A stretch of DNA of 64,000 nt from Mesoflavibacter profundi (GCF_014764305.1 NZ_CP061703.1:2461501-2525500), one strand, 5' to 3'. Counted from the stretch's first letter, positions 1 to 9,566 are shown. Program-made: numbers and translations. The notes: generated by a model not told the origin, from the letters alone.

Positions 1-764
1 TGGCTTTGACTTCTGTTGAGGTTGGTAAAGCATCTGCAGTAGATGTATTACGATTACAAATGCGTCAGAACGAAATGCAACAATTAAAAGACGTATTGCA
101 CCAACAATTTTTAGCAGAACAGACCAAATTTAACAACCTATTGAATAGGGAAAATGATGTTACAGTCAATATGGTAGATAGCTTAATTATACCTTCTGAA
201 GACTTTGATATTACTTTTGAAAAATTAGTATTGCATCCTGAATTACTAAAATTTGATAAACTCTATCAATCCATAGAGCAATCAGAATTATTGAATCAAA
301 AAGAAAGCAGTCCAATGATTGGTTTTGGATTAGATTATATCAATGTTGCTGAAAGACCAAATATGGATTTCAGCGATAACGGAAAGGATATTGTAATGCC
401 AATGGTTTCGGTATCTATCCCAATTTTCAATAAGAAATATAAATCCCAAACCAAACAAAATGATTTGCAACAGCAGGAAATTACTGCTCAAAAACAGGAA
501 CGTTTAAATGCATTGGAAACGCTTTTAGACAAGGCGATTAACGAACGCATTTCTGCAAGAATAAGTTATGCTACCCAAGCCAAAAACCTAAAACAGGCTA
601 AAGATGCAGAAGACATTCTAATAAAAAGTTACGAAACAGGAACCATTGATTTTAATGATGTTTTGGATATTCAAGAGTTGCAATTAAAGTTTCAAATGAA
701 CCAGATAGAATCTGTGAAGACTTACTATGTGCAAAGTACAATCATTAATTATTTAATTAAGTAA
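1..764 (+). CDS. TolC-family outer-membrane efflux protein, 3' part
   Basis: This is the C-terminal part of an outer-membrane factor of the TolC/CusC type, which would form the exit duct of a tripartite metal efflux pump. The reading frame is open to the left edge, so the true start lies outside the window. What is visible is about 250 residues of long, Gln/Lys/Glu-rich helices with typical TolC wording such as KASAVDVLRLQ near the left and GTIDFNDVLDIQELQLKFQ near the end, the second helical-hairpin repeat of the family. It lies 3 bp before the multicopper oxidase gene and in the same direction as a CusB-type adaptor further down, so a Cus-like copper/silver exporter is the best guess. The matching RND pump is not in the window and may be just upstream. 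Confidence 0.85.
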   Translation, partial: ALTSVEVGKASAVDVLRLQMRQNEMQQLKDVLHQQFLAEQTKFNNLLNRENDVTVNMVDSLIIPSEDFDITFEKLVLHPELLKFDKLYQSIEQSELLNQKESSPMIGFGLDYINVAERPNMDFSDNGKDIVMPMVSVSIPIFNKKYKSQTKQNDLQQQEITAQKQERLNALETLLDKAINERISARISYATQAKNLKQAKDAEDILIKSYETGTIDFNDVLDIQELQLKFQMNQIESVKTYYVQSTIINYLIK

Positions 765-767
765 ACA

Positions 768-3053
768 ATGAAAACATTTAACACAATACTTCTCTTATTC
801 TTAACTTCAATGGCATTCGCCCAAGTTGGAACAAATGGTGAAGACAGAAAAGAAGAAGGACGCCCAATTAGAGAATATAACCTTACCATAGAAAAAAATG
901 AAATGACGCTTGGAGGTGTCACCGCAAACGGAATGACCATTAATGGTGGAATTCCAGGTCCTACATTAGAATTTAATGAAGGTGACCTCGCTATTATTAA
1001 TGTAACCAATAAAATGGATGAAGAAACCTCTGTACATTGGCACGGTTTAATACTTCCTAATTTTTATGATGGTGTACCTTATTTAACTACGCCACCTATA
1101 AAAGCAAATACTACATTTCAATATAGAATACCTATAAACCAATCTGGCACATATTGGTATCATTCCCACACGATGTTGCAAGAGCAAAAAGGAGTTTATG
1201 GCTCAATAGTCATTCATCCTAAAGAAAAGACCTTGGACTATGATAAGGATTTAGTCGTAGTCCTTTCCGATTGGACAAACGAAAAGCCAATGAATGTGTT
1301 ACGAAACCTTAAACGGGGAAACGAATGGTATCAGGTTAAAAAAGGGACAGCAGTACCATTAAGCAGAGTTATTAAAGAAGGTGCATTAGGCGCACAATTC
1401 AAATTTTGGCGCGATAGAATGGAAGGTGCAGACATTGCGGACGTCTATTATCCTGCGTTTTTAGCTAATGGTAAAAAACTTGCAGAATATTCAGAGTTTA
1501 AAACAGGTGAAAAAGTACGATTACGTTTTATCAACGCATCTGCTTCATCTTATTATTGGGTGGATTTTGGTGGTGGTAACCCGATGATAGTTGCGAGTGA
1601 TGGTGTAGATGTAACACCAGAATATAAAAACCGATTTCTTTTTGCAATTGCCGAAACCTATGATGTTATAGTAACTATCCCAGAAGGTACATTAGAAATT
1701 ACCGCAACAGCCCAAGATGGTTCTGGCAACACCTCAATCCGTTTGGGTAGCGGAAAATTGTATCCAGCTACTGTAATAGACAGACCAGATAAAGTGGCTA
1801 TGATGAAGCAAATGGCAAAAATGGATATGAAGATGGGTGCACCTGCAATGGTGGGCAATCACAAGAAAAAAACACCAGAGTTTTTGATGCAGACATATGG
1901 AATGAAGATGAAGATGGATATGAAAGACGGACAGATGAAGATGGATAATGATATGAATATGGAAATGAAAAAGGATGCGACGCCAATGAATCATATGATG
2001 TCTACAATGCAAAAGGACACCACTTCATTTAATTATGACACACGTAAAACCTATTTCAATTATGATTTTTTAAAGGCAAAAGAAAACACGACTTATAAGG
2101 CAGACATACCTGTAACCGACCTTTTACTTAATCTAACAGGTAATATGCAACGTTATGTTTGGAGTTTGAATGGCATACCACTTTCGGAAACAGACAAAAT
2201 TAAAATTAAAGGTGGAGAGGTTACTAGAATTACTTTGAATAACCTAACAATGATGCATCATCCAATGCACTTACACGGACATTACTTTAGGGTCATCAAT
2301 GAAAATGGCGAACGTTCCCCATTAAAACATACCGTCAATGTACCACCTATGCAAAAAGTGGTCATCGAATTTTATAACGAAGAATATGGTGATTGGTTCT
2401 TTCATTGTCACGTGTTATATCATATGATGGGTGGTATGGCAAGAGTATTTAGCTATGATACACCACGAGATGAAAGGATGAAACCTTATCCAGTACAAAA
2501 CCTAATTGACGAGACAGACCATTACTATTCGTGGGGAATGCTTCGTGGAGGTTCAAACTTTAATGAACTTTTATTGATGTCAAGCAGCATCCGTAACGAA
2601 TTTGCACTACGTGCCGAGTTTGATTATAACCAAAATGCCGAGATAGAAGTAAATTATAACAGATATCTCAATGATTGGGTACGCGTATATGCAGGCGTAA
2701 ATACTGAAACTTCAACACCAGATTCTTATGATACATTCAATACTGTGGGATTGGTTGGAGTTAAATATTTCACGCCTTACAGATTTAATGTCGATGTGAG
2801 TATGGACCATCAACTGCGCCCAAGAATACGTTTAGACAGAGAACTATTGATTTTTCCTAGAATTTTTCTCGAAGGAGAATACGAATACAGAGCAGATTTT
2901 GGATGGGTTAATGAGTTAGAAAACAACAAATCTTATGAAGGTGAAACGCAATGGTTAATTGGAGCATCATACATCTTATCTCGAAATTTTTCAATTCAAG
3001 GGAATTATAATAACCGATATGGTTGGGGTGGCGGACTATTAGTTCGATTTTAA
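768..3053 (+). CDS. Periplasmic multicopper oxidase with C-terminal CopB-like beta-barrel tail
   Basis: The product is a 761-residue copper oxidase of the CopA (periplasmic, not ATPase) type, expected to oxidise Cu(I) outside the cytoplasm. Residues 1-19 are a signal peptide ending in AFAQ. The four copper-binding motifs are all present: HWHG at 90-93, HSH at 132-134, HPMHLHGH at 498-505 and HCHVLYHMMGGM at 546-557, giving type 1 ligands H498, C547, H552 and M557. A Met-rich, Lys-rich stretch at about 345-420 is the kind of copper-loading segment seen in CueO/CopA. Residues from about 590 to the end look like an outer-membrane beta-barrel with alternating aromatic strands and a C-terminal Phe, resembling CopB. 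A plain CopA ends soon after the HCH motif, so this is a longer, fused form. It starts 3 bp after the TolC gene and is in the same operon. Confidence 0.9.
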   Translation: MKTFNTILLLFLTSMAFAQVGTNGEDRKEEGRPIREYNLTIEKNEMTLGGVTANGMTINGGIPGPTLEFNEGDLAIINVTNKMDEETSVHWHGLILPNFYDGVPYLTTPPIKANTTFQYRIPINQSGTYWYHSHTMLQEQKGVYGSIVIHPKEKTLDYDKDLVVVLSDWTNEKPMNVLRNLKRGNEWYQVKKGTAVPLSRVIKEGALGAQFKFWRDRMEGADIADVYYPAFLANGKKLAEYSEFKTGEKVRLRFINASASSYYWVDFGGGNPMIVASDGVDVTPEYKNRFLFAIAETYDVIVTIPEGTLEITATAQDGSGNTSIRLGSGKLYPATVIDRPDKVAMMKQMAKMDMKMGAPAMVGNHKKKTPEFLMQTYGMKMKMDMKDGQMKMDNDMNMEMKKDATPMNHMMSTMQKDTTSFNYDTRKTYFNYDFLKAKENTTYKADIPVTDLLLNLTGNMQRYVWSLNGIPLSETDKIKIKGGEVTRITLNNLTMMHHPMHLHGHYFRVINENGERSPLKHTVNVPPMQKVVIEFYNEEYGDWFFHCHVLYHMMGGMARVFSYDTPRDERMKPYPVQNLIDETDHYYSWGMLRGGSNFNELLLMSSSIRNEFALRAEFDYNQNAEIEVNYNRYLNDWVRVYAGVNTETSTPDSYDTFNTVGLVGVKYFTPYRFNVDVSMDHQLRPRIRLDRELLIFPRIFLEGEYEYRADFGWVNELENNKSYEGETQWLIGASYILSRNFSIQGNYNNRYGWGGGLLVRF

Positions 3054-3105
3054 TAATAAATAACAATTTTATATAAACAAATATTAATCTTAAAAGTAAG
3101 TCAAA

Positions 3106-3708
3106 ATGAAAAAAGTAAAATTAGTAACAACAATTATGGTAATGGCTTTTATAAGCCTAACAACAATGTCTTGTAAAGACGCAAAAAAAGAACATAACAA
3201 CGATGAAGGTCATAATACAGAAATGAATCACGACAATAGCGATGGTCATCACGATGGTAAGAAAAAGAAAATGGCAATGAATGGAGATACAAATTCTCAA
3301 ACAATATTAAATGACTATTTCAATTTAAAGGATGCCTTAGTGGTAGATGATAATGCCAAAGCTAAAGAATTGGGTGCAACCCTCGCAACGTCATTAGGAA
3401 AGCTTGACATTTCAAAATTTACAGATGCCCAGCAGTCAGAATTAAAGGACATTATCGAAGATGCTACGGAACACGCAGAACATATTTCAGAAAGTCCAAT
3501 AGCACATCAACGTGAGCACTTTAAAGTTTTAAGTAAGGATATTACTGATATGGTAGCTATTACAGGAACACAAGTAAAACTATATGAGCAATTTTGTCCA
3601 ATGTACGATGGTGGTTCAGCTTGGTTAAGTATGAGCAAGGATATTAAGAATCCCTATTATGGAAGCAAGATGTTGAACTGTGGAAAAGTCCAAAAGGAAA
3701 TTAACTAA
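3106..3708 (+). CDS. DUF3347 copper-binding lipoprotein
   Basis: The product is a 200-residue lipoprotein: its signal peptide ends with SC at residue 23, and a His/Asp/Lys-rich stretch (about 25-60) follows that could bind metal. The remainder is a helical DUF3347 domain ending in the family hallmark QFCPMYDGG...AWLS...NPYYG...LNCG. The same domain, with the same CPM and CG signature, forms the C-terminus of the CusB-type adaptor at 7223-9001. By analogy with CusF, a role as periplasmic copper carrier for the pump is plausible, but this is inference. It abuts the next gene directly (stop codon followed at once by ATG at 3709), so the two are probably translationally coupled. Confidence 0.8.
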   Translation: MKKVKLVTTIMVMAFISLTTMSCKDAKKEHNNDEGHNTEMNHDNSDGHHDGKKKKMAMNGDTNSQTILNDYFNLKDALVVDDNAKAKELGATLATSLGKLDISKFTDAQQSELKDIIEDATEHAEHISESPIAHQREHFKVLSKDITDMVAITGTQVKLYEQFCPMYDGGSAWLSMSKDIKNPYYGSKMLNCGKVQKEIN

Positions 3709-4164
3709 ATGAAGATTTTAAAAATCATAGCAATAGTGTTGTTGGTGGCGTTTGTGGGGATTCAATTTATCCCCACAACGCGCAACCAAAGTGAAGTTGT
3801 TCCAAAAACCGACTTTATGTTGGTAAATGATGTCCCAAATGATATCAAGAACAAATTACAAGTCTCTTGCTATGATTGCCACAGTAACAATACAATATAT
3901 CCTTGGTACAATAAGGTGCAACCGGTAGCCTGGTTTCTTGAAGACCATATCAAAGAAGGCAAGGCAGAATTAAATTTTAATGAATGGGATGATTATTCAA
4001 ATAGAAGAAAAAACAGTAAACTAAAATCCATCATCAATCAAATTGAAAATGGCGAAATGCCCCTTTGGTCTTATACGCTAATTCACAAAAATGCCCTTTT
4101 ATCGACAGGTGAAAAAGAACTTATAATTGGTTATATGAAACAAATTAAAGATAGTTTAAATTAA
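3709..4164 (+). CDS. Haem-binding domain protein (single c-type haem)
   Basis: This 151-residue protein has an N-terminal hydrophobic anchor (residues about 5-22) and one CxxCH haem c motif at C54-C57-H58, followed by the NNTIYPWY segment characteristic of the Haem_bd family. It would therefore be a membrane-anchored periplasmic cytochrome c-like protein. Its ATG immediately follows the stop codon of the DUF3347 lipoprotein gene. In Bacteroidota, members of this family are often next to copper resistance genes; a redox role next to the multicopper oxidase is possible but not shown by the sequence. Confidence 0.8.
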   Translation: MKILKIIAIVLLVAFVGIQFIPTTRNQSEVVPKTDFMLVNDVPNDIKNKLQVSCYDCHSNNTIYPWYNKVQPVAWFLEDHIKEGKAELNFNEWDDYSNRRKNSKLKSIINQIENGEMPLWSYTLIHKNALLSTGEKELIIGYMKQIKDSLN

Positions 4165-4196
4165 AATTCTGATATAAGTAGAATGGATTAGTTCAT

Positions 4197-4212
4197 TTTT
4201 CTTTAAAGAAAA
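4197..4212. promoter_or_regulatory. 16-bp perfect palindrome ahead of the copper ATPase gene
   Basis: The sequence TTTTCTTTAAAGAAAA is a perfect 16-bp palindrome in the 63-bp gap between the haem-binding gene and the P-type ATPase start at 4228. It could be an operator for an internal promoter or a weak hairpin; A/T-only arms also arise by chance in DNA this AT-rich. Confidence 0.3.
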
Positions 4213-4227
4213 GAAAAAATAAATTCA

Positions 4228-6732
4228 ATGAAACACACATATCACATACACGGAATGACCTGCAACGGTTGTCGCAGTCACGTTGAGGAAACACTTTCTA
4301 AAGTAGAAGGCGTTTCAAAAGCAACAGTCGATTTAGAAAAGGCAGAAGCTACCATAGAAATGGAATCACACATACCTATAGAAACATTTCAAGAAGCCTT
4401 AAAAAAAGATAGTGATAGATACACTATCCATAATCAAGGTGAACATCATCATCATCATACCAAAGGTAAAAAGGAAAAGCAACAAAAAGGGAAAGGCACA
4501 GGCACATTTTATTGTCCTATGCATTGCGAAGGCGATAAAACTTATGATAAACCAGGCGATTGTCCTGTTTGCGGAATGGATTTGGTGGAAGAACAAAATC
4601 TATCAGCAACTTCAAAGGAACAATGGACGTGTCCGATGCATCCAGAAATTGTAAAAGAAGAAGCAGGTTCGTGTCCTATTTGTGGGATGGATTTAGTCCC
4701 AATGGAAGCAGATAGTTCAGCAGAAGAAAAAACGTATAAAAAGCTATTAAAGAAATTTTGGATTGCCACAGCATTTACCTTGCCCATTTTCTTAATGGCT
4801 ATGAGCGAAATGCTCAATAACAATCCGTTGTACGATATAATGGAACAGAAATATTGGAACTGGATTCAGTTTGTTTTATCCATTCCAGTTGTCTTTTACG
4901 CTACGTGGATGTTCTTTGAGCGTGCTTATAGAAGCATAAAAACGTGGAATCTCAATATGTTTACACTTATTGGGATTGGTGCAGGTGTGGCTTGGTTATT
5001 TAGTGTATTTGGGATGTTGTTTCCAGATGTATTTCCTGAACAATTTAAAACTGAATCAGGCGCAGTTCACGTCTATTTTGAAGCAGCAACTGTGATTTTA
5101 ACGTTAGTGCTTTTAGGTCAGTTGTTAGAAGCTCGTGCCCATAGTAAAACCAATTCGGCAGTAAAAGAACTGTTGAAATTAGCACCTAATAAGGCCATAA
5201 AAATAGTAGATGGTGAAGAAGTTGAAGTCAGTATTGACGAGATAGAACTTAATGATATTCTAAAAGTAAAACCAGGAGATAAAATTCCTGTAGATGGTGT
5301 GATAACTGAAGGCGAAACAACTATTGATGAATCTATGATTACAGGCGAACCTATTCCTGTAAACAAATCTCAAGAAGATAAAGTAAGTAGCGGAACCATT
5401 AATGGGAATCAATCCTTTTTAATGAAAGCAGAAAAGGTAGGAAGTGACACTTTATTATCACAAATCATTCATATGGTTAATGATGCCAGTAGAAGTCGTG
5501 CACCTATTCAAAATTTAGCAGATAAAGTTTCAGGCTATTTTGTGCCAGTTGTAGTTCTTATTTCTATTATCACATTTATTGTATGGTCTATTTGGGGACC
5601 AGAACCAGTTTATGTGTATGCGTTTGTCAATGCAATTGCAGTACTAATCATTGCTTGTCCTTGTGCTTTAGGTTTAGCAACACCAATGTCTGTAATGGTT
5701 GGTGTGGGTAAAGGTGCTCAAAATGGTGTATTGATTAAAAATGCTGAAGCTCTTGAAAAAATGGATAAGGTAAATACACTTATAGTTGATAAAACTGGAA
5801 CTATTACAGAAGGAAAACCAACGGTAGAAACAGTAGGTGCTTTTAGTGATACTTTAAACAAAAATGAGCTACTTCAATACATCGTTTCATTAAATACCAA
5901 TAGTGAACATCCTTTGGCAGAAGCGACAGTTAAATATGGAAAGGAACATAACGCAGAAATTTTAAATTCCGAAGATTTTAGTGCTGTCACAGGAAAAGGT
6001 GTTGAAGCTATAATAAAAGATAAAAAAGTAGCATTAGGAAATCCTAAAATGATGGAATATGCCAAAGCAGATATTACTTCTAAAATGAAAGACGAAGCAA
6101 AATCTTATCAAAAACAGGGTAAAACAGTTTCTTATTTGTCAATAGATGAAACCGTTGTAGGATATGTAGTTATAGGAGATAAAATAAAAGAAACAAGTGC
6201 CAAAGCGATTAAAGCACTTCAAGATAAAGGCATTGATGTTATAATGCTTACAGGCGATAATCACGATACTGCAAAAGCAGTAGCATCAGAACTAAATCTT
6301 GCAGATTTTAAAGCCAGTATGCTACCAGAAGACAAACTCAAAGAAGTAGAGAAACTACAAAAAAATGGAAAAGTAGTTGCTATGGCAGGTGATGGCATTA
6401 ATGATGCACCAGCATTGGCAAAAAGTGATGTAGGTATTGCAATGGGTACGGGAACAGATGTAGCGATAGAAAGTGCTATGATAACACTCGTAAAAGGCGA
6501 TTTACACGGTATTGTAAAAGCAAAAAATTTAAGTAATGCTGTAATGAAGAACATTAAGCAGAACCTATTTTTTGCACTTATTTATAACACTTTAGGTGTG
6601 CCTATTGCAGCAGGAGTTTTGTTTCCATTCTTTGGAATATTGCTCTCGCCAATGATAGCAGCTTTAGCAATGAGTTTTAGCTCTGTTTCAGTTATTGGAA
6701 ATGCACTACGATTAAGAACAATTAAAGTTTAA
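4228..6732 (+). CDS. copA: Copper-translocating P-type ATPase
   Basis: This is an 834-residue P1B-type ATPase that would pump Cu(I) out of the cytoplasm using ATP. It starts with an HMA domain (MTCNGC, C12 and C15), then a run of five His near residue 75, then two tandem heavy-metal-binding modules (YCPMHCEG...CPVCGMDLV and WTCPMHPEI...CPICGMDLVPM) at about 90-165. The membrane ATPase core follows: the TGEP actuator motif, the CPC ion site at 477-479, the phosphorylated Asp in DKTGT at D521, the HP motif of the N domain, and GDGINDAPAL. The CPC site and overall architecture place it in the CopA/SilP group; silver is a possible second substrate. It lies in the middle of the copper operon, 18 bp before the DUF305 gene. 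Confidence 0.93.
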   Translation: MKHTYHIHGMTCNGCRSHVEETLSKVEGVSKATVDLEKAEATIEMESHIPIETFQEALKKDSDRYTIHNQGEHHHHHTKGKKEKQQKGKGTGTFYCPMHCEGDKTYDKPGDCPVCGMDLVEEQNLSATSKEQWTCPMHPEIVKEEAGSCPICGMDLVPMEADSSAEEKTYKKLLKKFWIATAFTLPIFLMAMSEMLNNNPLYDIMEQKYWNWIQFVLSIPVVFYATWMFFERAYRSIKTWNLNMFTLIGIGAGVAWLFSVFGMLFPDVFPEQFKTESGAVHVYFEAATVILTLVLLGQLLEARAHSKTNSAVKELLKLAPNKAIKIVDGEEVEVSIDEIELNDILKVKPGDKIPVDGVITEGETTIDESMITGEPIPVNKSQEDKVSSGTINGNQSFLMKAEKVGSDTLLSQIIHMVNDASRSRAPIQNLADKVSGYFVPVVVLISIITFIVWSIWGPEPVYVYAFVNAIAVLIIACPCALGLATPMSVMVGVGKGAQNGVLIKNAEALEKMDKVNTLIVDKTGTITEGKPTVETVGAFSDTLNKNELLQYIVSLNTNSEHPLAEATVKYGKEHNAEILNSEDFSAVTGKGVEAIIKDKKVALGNPKMMEYAKADITSKMKDEAKSYQKQGKTVSYLSIDETVVGYVVIGDKIKETSAKAIKALQDKGIDVIMLTGDNHDTAKAVASELNLADFKASMLPEDKLKEVEKLQKNGKVVAMAGDGINDAPALAKSDVGIAMGTGTDVAIESAMITLVKGDLHGIVKAKNLSNAVMKNIKQNLFFALIYNTLGVPIAAGVLFPFFGILLSPMIAALAMSFSSVSVIGNALRLRTIKV

Positions 6733-6750
6733 CTATAAAATCAAATAATT

Positions 6751-7233
6751 ATGGAAAATTCAAAAGAACACTCAAACAAAGGAAATTACAAAACCTTCTT
6801 TATAATGTTGGCTTGCTCATTTGTAGCAATGTACATCACAATGTATCTAAACACCTATGCAATAGACCACGTGTGGTTTAGCTTAACCCGATTTTATATG
6901 ACCTGTTTAGGTATTTCAGCAATGGCAGTAATAATGTGGTTTTTTATGCGAAAAATGTATAATGATAGAAAGAAAAACATAGCCATACTTGCAGGTAGTT
7001 TTATCCTGTTTGTAGGTGCATTAGGATTAGTAAGAACACAAGCACCAATTATTGGTGACGTACTATGGATGAAAGCAATGATACCACATCATTCTATCGC
7101 TATTTTAACAAGTGAAAGAGCAGATATTCAAGACCCAGAAGTTAAAAAATTAGCAGAAGACATTATAAAAGCACAACGTAAAGAAATAGAAGAAATGAAA
7201 GCAATGATAAAACGATTAGAGAATGAAAAATAA
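6751..7233 (+). CDS. DUF305 membrane protein
   Basis: The product has 160 residues. Three hydrophobic segments (about 14-32, 42-65 and 75-95) precede the DUF305 region, which holds the family motif MIPHHSIAILTSE and an amphipathic Lys/Glu-rich helix to the end. DUF305 proteins frequently accompany copper resistance genes, and the paired His of the motif are candidate metal ligands; the biochemical role is not established. Its last 11 bases overlap the start of the CusB-type adaptor gene, which suggests translational coupling. Confidence 0.85.
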   Translation: MENSKEHSNKGNYKTFFIMLACSFVAMYITMYLNTYAIDHVWFSLTRFYMTCLGISAMAVIMWFFMRKMYNDRKKNIAILAGSFILFVGALGLVRTQAPIIGDVLWMKAMIPHHSIAILTSERADIQDPEVKKLAEDIIKAQRKEIEEMKAMIKRLENEK

Positions 7234-9001
7234 TAAAATAGTCATATATATTGGCATACTCGTAGTAGGTGTGTTATTGGGTTGGTTGCTTTTTGGTGGC
7301 TCATCAAATGAAGAAATAGACCATAATCACGATGCGGTTGCAGCAACCAATCAAATTTGGACGTGTTCTATGCATCCACAGATTATGCAACCAGAGCCAG
7401 GCGACTGCCCCATTTGTGGTATGGATTTAATTCCTGCGGAAAGCGGAAGTGATGGCTTAATGGCAGACCAATTTAAACTAACAGAAAATGCGATGGCATT
7501 AGCCAATATTCAAACAACTGTTGTAGGCAAGGGAAATGTTGAAGGCAACACCATAAAGTTATCTGGTAAAATTGCTGAAAACGAAGAAGCCAATGCAGTA
7601 CAGGTAAGTTATTTCGCTGGAAGAATTGAACGTTTGAATGTGAGTTTTACAGGCGAAGAAGTTCGTAAAGGTCAATTATTGGCAACCATTTATTCGCCAG
7701 AACTCTATGCAGCACAACAAGAATTAATCACAGCAGCTTCTTTAAAAGAATCTCAACCTGCTTTATACAAAGCAGTCCGTAATAAATTGAAATTATGGAA
7801 ACTCTCTGAAAATCAAATCAACCAGATTGAAGAAACAGGAAAAGTAAAAGAAAACTTTCCTGTTTATGCAACCGTTTCGGGTACTGTTACAGAAAAATTG
7901 GTAGAGCAAGGCGATTACATCAAACAAGGACAACCCTTATTAAAAATTGCCAATCTCAACACAGTTTGGGGAAACTTTGATGTGTATGAAAATCAGATTG
8001 ACCGCTTTAAAAAAGGACAGGAAGTGATGATAACAACCAATGCTTATCCTAATAAAGAGTTTAAAGGTAAAGTTGATTTCATTGACCCAGTTTTAAACAC
8101 GAAAACAAGAACTGTAACCTTACGTGTTGTTTTAAGCAATAAGGACGATGTATTTAAACCAGGAATGTTTGTAACCGCAAATATTGAAGGCAGTACAGCT
8201 AAAAATGATGAAGTATTATCAATTCCTGCATCTTCTGTATTATGGACAGGTGAACGTTCTGTGGTGTACCTTAAAACAAATCCAGACCAACCTATTTTTG
8301 AAATGCGTGAAATTAAATTAGGCAATCAAATTGGTAATGAATATGAAGTTGTAGAAGGTTTATTTGTTGGAAATGAAATAGTGACTAACGGAACATTTAC
8401 GGTTGATGCAGCAGCACAATTACAAGGCAAAAAGTCTATGATGAATAAAGATGGTGGTAAAGTAATGACTGGACACGAAGGTCATTTAGGTATGGATAAC
8501 AATGCATCTAACAAAGAAAGTGACCACACTAATATGAATGAGCGTTTGGAAGTATCAGAGAAATTTCAACAACAGTTAAATAGTGTTTACAATGCGTATA
8601 TCAATTTAAAAGATGCTTTAGTAAAAGAAGATTCAATAAGTACTTCAGCAAACGCAACAACTTTATTAAATAAATTGAACAAAGTAGATATGAAATTGTT
8701 GTCAGATAATAAGGCGCATAACCATTGGATGTCATTAGAAGGCGAAATAAAATCTTCTGCAACTTCAATTTCTGAAACGTCCGATATAAAATCACAAAGA
8801 GACCATTTTAAACATTTATCATCACATCTAATCAATGCTGTACAACTATTTGGTATCAATGAAAAGGTCTATGTAGAATTTTGTCCAATGGCAGATAACA
8901 ATAATGGTGCTTATTGGTTAAGCAAAGAAGAAAAAGTAATCAATCCATACTTTGGCGAAGCAATGCTAACCTGTGGTGAAGTAAAACAAGTAATAGAATA
9001 A
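7223..9001 (+). CDS. cusB: CusB-type RND efflux periplasmic adaptor with metal-binding N-terminus and DUF3347 tail
   Basis: This 592-residue membrane fusion protein would bridge an inner-membrane RND pump and the TolC-type outer-membrane factor. After an N-terminal anchor (about 5-25) it has a His-rich patch and one heavy-metal-binding module (WTCSMHPQI...CPICGMDLIP, about 46-71), then the usual adaptor layout of barrel-sandwich hybrid, helical hairpin and beta-barrel (about 95-405). Residues from about 445 to the end form a DUF3347 domain with FCPMADNNNGAYWLS and NPYFG...LTCG, closely resembling the free lipoprotein at 3106-3708. Plain CusB proteins are around 400 residues, so both ends are extended with metal-binding parts. 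The start overlaps the DUF305 gene. No RND permease is next to it; the only one in the window (55173) belongs to another operon. Confidence 0.9.
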   Translation: MKNNKIVIYIGILVVGVLLGWLLFGGSSNEEIDHNHDAVAATNQIWTCSMHPQIMQPEPGDCPICGMDLIPAESGSDGLMADQFKLTENAMALANIQTTVVGKGNVEGNTIKLSGKIAENEEANAVQVSYFAGRIERLNVSFTGEEVRKGQLLATIYSPELYAAQQELITAASLKESQPALYKAVRNKLKLWKLSENQINQIEETGKVKENFPVYATVSGTVTEKLVEQGDYIKQGQPLLKIANLNTVWGNFDVYENQIDRFKKGQEVMITTNAYPNKEFKGKVDFIDPVLNTKTRTVTLRVVLSNKDDVFKPGMFVTANIEGSTAKNDEVLSIPASSVLWTGERSVVYLKTNPDQPIFEMREIKLGNQIGNEYEVVEGLFVGNEIVTNGTFTVDAAAQLQGKKSMMNKDGGKVMTGHEGHLGMDNNASNKESDHTNMNERLEVSEKFQQQLNSVYNAYINLKDALVKEDSISTSANATTLLNKLNKVDMKLLSDNKAHNHWMSLEGEIKSSATSISETSDIKSQRDHFKHLSSHLINAVQLFGINEKVYVEFCPMADNNNGAYWLSKEEKVINPYFGEAMLTCGEVKQVIE

Positions 9002-9033
9002 TAAATCAAGTAATAACAATTAAATTTTAAACA

Positions 9034-9528
9034 ATGAATTTTTCAAAGAAAAATCACGAACACAAAAACAAAAATGTAATCGACGTGAGTAAAAAAGTAA
9101 TTTTAAGTGTAGCTGTAATAGCAGCATTAGGTTTAACAAGTTGTAAAAACGAAACCAAAAAAGAAACAGAAACCACAACTACTGAAATGTCAAAAGATAT
9201 GGCAATGACAGACCTGTCTTTTGGTGTAAGAGGAAATTGCGGAATGTGTAAAAACACTATCGAAAAAGCAGCTAACGGTGTTGAAGGTGTTACAAGTGCT
9301 AATTGGGATGTCGATAAAAAGAAGATTGATGTGTCTTTTGATGATACAAAAACCGATGCAATGGCAATCCATAAAGCAATCGCAGCTTCAGGATATGATA
9401 CCGAAAAAGTAGCAGGTGATGAAGAAGCATATGATGGTTTACCAGGTTGTTGTAAATACGACCACGAAATGATGATGAATCAATCTGGTGAAGAAGAAAG
9501 TGATGACCATTCAAATCACGACCATTAA
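9034..9528 (+). CDS. HMA-domain lipoprotein (periplasmic copper chaperone-like)
   Basis: The 164-residue product has a long basic N-terminus followed by a hydrophobic stretch and a lipobox ending in TSC at residue 37. An HMA domain follows with the CGMC metal motif at C69 and C72, then a Cys/His/acid-rich tail (GCCKYDHEMMM and HSNHDH) that could also bind metal. It resembles MerP/CopZ-type carriers but exported and lipid-anchored. A GTG at 9085 would give a shorter, more typical signal peptide; I kept the upstream ATG. It is the last gene of the copper operon and is followed at once by a terminator. Confidence 0.85.
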   Translation: MNFSKKNHEHKNKNVIDVSKKVILSVAVIAALGLTSCKNETKKETETTTTEMSKDMAMTDLSFGVRGNCGMCKNTIEKAANGVEGVTSANWDVDKKKIDVSFDDTKTDAMAIHKAIAASGYDTEKVAGDEEAYDGLPGCCKYDHEMMMNQSGEEESDDHSNHDH

Positions 9529-9537
9529 GCAATAATG

Positions 9538-9566
9538 AAAGAGTCTTTTTCGGAAGGCTCTTTTTT
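9538..9566 (+). terminator. Rho-independent terminator of the copper operon
   Basis: A ten-pair stem, arms AAAGAGTCTT and AAGGCTCTTT with one T-G wobble, closes a six-base loop and runs straight into a T-tract, 9 bp after the stop of the HMA lipoprotein gene. Confidence 0.8.

Noticed and set aside
1734-2012. His-rich open frame on the minus strand inside the multicopper oxidase gene
   Set aside because: It is the complement of ATG-rich (Met) and GAT/AAG codons of the Met-rich linker and has no signal or family likeness.
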